Part shown: positions 61,440-64,000 of the stretch, piece after piece
Numbering within the stretch: the stretch's first letter is position 1
Layout: every line of letters starts with the position of its first letter
NCBI GenBank assembly: GCA_934047225.1
Contig: OW204001.1
Coordinates: 12,012,201-12,076,200, forward strand
Source of the DNA: Ypsolopha sequella
Lineage: Eukaryota > Arthropoda > Insecta > Lepidoptera > Ypsolophidae
Reading direction: 5' to 3'
DNA: 64,000 bases
The notes under the pieces: model-generated
Databases searched by the model: none
Seen by the model: the letters and a program-made list of their open reading frames with translations, nothing else
What the model was told of the DNA's origin: nothing
Position numbers and translations under genes: made by a program

Positions 61440-61665
61440 CATGACATTTGGGCACAACTGAGCTGGTCGCGTCATGGTGTCTGTTCTTAAGATCCCTGAC
61501 TCCTTCAAATATAAAAATGACACATGTATTCAAAAGCAAATTCAAATATATGTTAACTAACAAATGTTACTACAGCATAGACGAATTATTGATTAAAGAT
61601 CACATGCCCAAATATTTGCCCAAGCGTGTACGCAAAATCAGAATGAAGCGCTCGAGCTGATAAAG
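61440..61665 (+). pseudogene. Possible LINE polymerase tail
   Basis: The frame 61448-61660 has MTHVFKSKFKYMLTNKCYYS then IDELL, resembling the SFK-x-x-LK...YYSV-x-E end of insect LINE proteins. No other domain is attached. Tentative. Confidence 0.45.
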
Positions 61666-61865
61666 AGATACATCTATATTGATATCTATATATCTTTTTA
61701 ACTTAAATTATATTTTTACTAGTGTACGCTTGCAATATTATTTATAGTTAATATATAATAAACAATACTAATAACGTGTTTACAACTTGTTGCTACTGGG
61801 ACAATCTGCGGGTTATGTGCATGTACAATTGTAGACTAAGCTTCCATATACGGCCTTGGCAGTTC

Positions 61866-62747
61866 TTGAACTTGGCTTCGCCAAATAGAACGCGGTATAG
61901 CGTCAAATTGTAATGTACTATGACGGTATTAGCTGTCAAACAGAGCACCGGCGCTAGCACAGAGCTCCCACCTTAGGGTATTTTCCCCTAAATTTAGGGT
62001 ATTTTTTCATTTTTAGGGGATTTTTTGGGGTATTTTTTAGGGGAAATTTATTTGGACCGAATTTTAGGTTTGGTATGCACATATCGGAATGTGGTGTGCA
62101 GTTCTCTATCGCTAGCACCAATAATAGATATTTTTTGTAAGACATTTTTCTGTTTTGACATTGATTCTTTAAAACTGGACGCTATGACTGTTTTAAAGTT
62201 TCTAAAATATTTATAGTTAAATAAACTGATAAACTTAATAGTTAAATCAATAAAAGTTAATCTTAAATTGTGTATTACTTTTAATTTAAATGCTTAGGGG
62301 AAAAAAGTCTGAAAAGTGTCAATTTTAGAGGATTTTTACAAGGAGTTAGAGGAAAACCAAAATCCGAGGGTGGTAACACTGCGCTAGCAGTACGCAACGC
62401 TCTGTCGCGGCGCTAGGACCCGCGAACGCTCTGACGCCAGGCGTTTTTAGCGTCCGCCTGAAATTTTGCATTATGACTGAAAATATGTCTGAAAAACTAA
62501 GAGAATTGGTTCGAAAACACCCCTGCTTATATAATATGAAGGATACTTCTTATAAAAACACAGTAATAAAGGACAAACATAGTAATAACGGCACTGCGCG
62601 TGAATGCAGTGAATGCGCTCTAGTGAATGGTACGTTGCGTTAAGGAGCGTTACGCATTTGGTATGACATCAAAAAGCGCGACGTAAAATCGCGACGCTAT
62701 TGACGCTTTAACACGGCGCTAAGTATGCGTTCTATTTGGCGAACCCT
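61866..62747. mobile_element. Element with TTCGCCAAATAGAACGC ends, apparently nested
   Basis: The left TTCGCCAAATAGAACGC and right GCGTTCTATTTGGCGAA are exact inverses. About 50 bp of related sequence follow on each side (TATAGCGTCAAATTG facing CTATTGACGCTTTAA). The middle (about 61966-62380) has TTAGGGTATTTT runs facing GAGGGTGGTAACA and looks like a separate element. Confidence 0.65.
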
Positions 62748-63115
62748 TTACCCCTCGGCCATAGCTTCGGGTTTCTGGCGGCGCTTCTTGTTGCGCTTCC
62801 AGGCGGTTTCTGCGACTTTGCCCTGCCACGACACCCGTCGGCGCCTTCCACCGCATCGGATGTAAGTCACTAAGTTTGTCCTGTGCCCTCGATCACTGGT
62901 GTGGCTCCCCGCCTTCGAGAGAGCGCAAGTCACTCGAAGGCGTGCGAGCGGCGACTCATGGCCGGCCCTATACAACTTCATACATTTGTTCTCTCCGCCG
63001 GCGGCGCCGCCGCGGTCGCAAGAAGAACCGCTTGGCGCGCCTCTCGAAGCCTGAAGCTATGGCCGACCGGTTACTGCGGCGTCATTGCCGTACATGTTGC
63101 AATTATTAATAAATA
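62748..63115. repeat. GC-rich block with inverted CGGCCATAGCTTC
   Basis: TCGGCCATAGCTTCGGGTTT at 62757 faces AAGCCTGAAGCTATGGCCGA at 63045. Frames here are Arg-rich on both strands, with no domain I know. It could be a fragment of a host gene, a retrocopy or a repeat. Not resolved. Confidence 0.35.
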
Positions 63116-63300
63116 AAAATAATTCCCAAGCACACACCATAGTGTGTTCATCGTACTTGCCCTGTCGTCAAAAGCACAATGACAGCGCAAGAAGGCTAAA
63201 AAACATAAAATTTTTATTACAAAAATTTTTCTGCCCCCATTAAATTTTTCGCATCCGAATATTTTTTAATGTTATAAATATGAAATAAATTTTATACAAA

Positions 63301-63390
63301 ATAAGTGATAGTAGGTCAGTCGGTAAGACTGGCGTCTCCATCTTAAGACCAGGGTTCGCATCCTGGTGGTTGAGCACGCACCAATGATTT
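63301..63390 (+). repeat. SINE head, tRNA-like
   Basis: GATAGTAGGTCAGTCGGTAA and GACTGGCGTCTCCATCTTAA then a B-box-like GGTTCGCATCC. The body ACCAATGATTTTTACCGAAT follows briefly. A functional tRNA is unlikely, as no acceptor stem closes well. Confidence 0.5.
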
Positions 63391-63468
63391 TTACCGAATG
63401 TATGTGCAAAGTATAAAAATTTACATTATGACACAGATAATATAATACTATTATGATATAAAATACAG

Positions 63469-63688
63469 GGTTTTAAGATGAAGTTGCGGAAGCCGAAAAC
63501 TGGGGATAATATTCGCCGATACGAACAATATTTATCGTGAAAAAAAAAATACTTGTTTCAAGTATGTAACCTTTCTATGGAACAGCTGATTTTTTTTTCG
63601 CGATTCGAGAATTAGCTCCATTCTAAAAGTTGTTCGTATAGACGTTTACTATCGCCAGTTTTCGGCTTCCGCAACTTCATCTAATACC
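63469..63688. mobile_element. MITE of the GTTGCGGAAGCCGG family, copy 4 (best preserved)
   Basis: The left ACAGGGTTTTAAGATGAAGT with TTGCGGAAGCCG and right GGCTTCCGCAACTTCATCTA termini pair over about 45 bp. The interior has paired A-rich and T-rich runs. Confidence 0.75.
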
Positions 63689-63700
63689 CAATATACAAGG

Positions 63701-63952
63701 TGAATTTGTGAACATCGTCCAAATTCATACTTGAGCCTAGGTAAGTGATCAGCATCATGAACCAATAACGATTTTTATAAAATTTATAAAATGAAATTTG
63801 TGATTCACTCAGGACTGGGAGTGAATTACTATGGGAAGTAGAAATTTAATTGTACGAATTTCACAAAAACTGTTATTGATTCATGATGCTGATCACGTAT
63901 CAAACCTCCAGCATGAATTTGGACGATGATAAAAAAGTCACCTTGTATACAG
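63701..63952. mobile_element. CAAGGTGACTTTTTGATCAT-family MITE, copy 2
   Basis: ATACAAGGTGAATTTGTGAA left and AAAAAAGTCACCTTGTATAC right. Inner CGTCCAAATTCATACTTGAG pairs with CTCCAGCATGAATTTGGACG. Confidence 0.75.
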
Positions 63953-64000
63953 GTTGTAAAAAACTGCAACCTTCAAATAAAACCACATAATCTAATAATC

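Noticed and set aside
62748..63116. Arg-rich frames on both strands
   Set aside because: Composition bias of a GC-rich inverted repeat; no family recognised.

Overview
The window looks like AT-rich, repeat-laden insect nuclear DNA, most probably from a moth or butterfly. It has exons with GT-AG introns, a receptor gene of bilaterian type, LINE reverse-transcriptase tails of kinds I know from Lepidoptera, tRNA-headed SINEs, and the widespread lepidopteran repeats that begin TTTAGGGTTCCGTACC or end in a CGGGTGAAAGCTAGT-like motif. There is no operon structure, no ribosome binding site and no CRISPR array. Most open reading frames are chance frames or transposon debris.

Two host genes can be supported. 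The larger is a plus-strand class C orphan G-protein-coupled receptor of the GPR158/GPR179 type (fly CG31760 is the likely relative). Eleven coding exons run from a signal-peptide exon at 25114-25238 to an extracellular-loop-2 exon at 60212-60281. All ten joins keep phase and every intron is GT-AG. The visible protein is about 505 residues: signal peptide, Cache-like ectodomain, EGF-like and Cys-rich stalk, TM1 to TM4. TM5 to TM7 and the C-tail must lie beyond 64000, and the promoter probably lies left of the window or upstream of 25114. The second gene is an intronless short-chain dehydrogenase/reductase of 256 residues at 28285-29055, on the same strand inside the receptor's 13.7-kb first coding intron, with its own TATA-like box.

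Layout. 1-25 kb: no host gene, but MITEs, hairpin elements, LINE and SINE fragments and two tandem arrays. 25.1-38.9 kb: receptor exon 1, decayed copies of it, then a long intron holding the reductase, SINEs, a LINE tail and MITEs. 38.9-40.6 kb: exon 2, followed by nine degenerate tandem copies of itself. 42.3-49.2 kb: exons 3 to 9. 49.2-55.1 kb: a repeat-filled intron with an RTE-type LINE. 55.1 kb: exon 10. 57.2-59.4 kb: a decayed DDE transposon with a SWIM zinc finger, inserted in a TTAA-flanked MITE. 60.2 kb: exon 11. 60.3-64 kb: more hairpins and MITEs.

The most notable structures are the tandem self-copies trailing both of the first two receptor exons; a two-copy hairpin retroposon with 15-16 bp target duplications and a tRNA-like loop; several nested transposons whose empty sites are visible elsewhere in the window; and a satellite apparently seeded from a MITE end.
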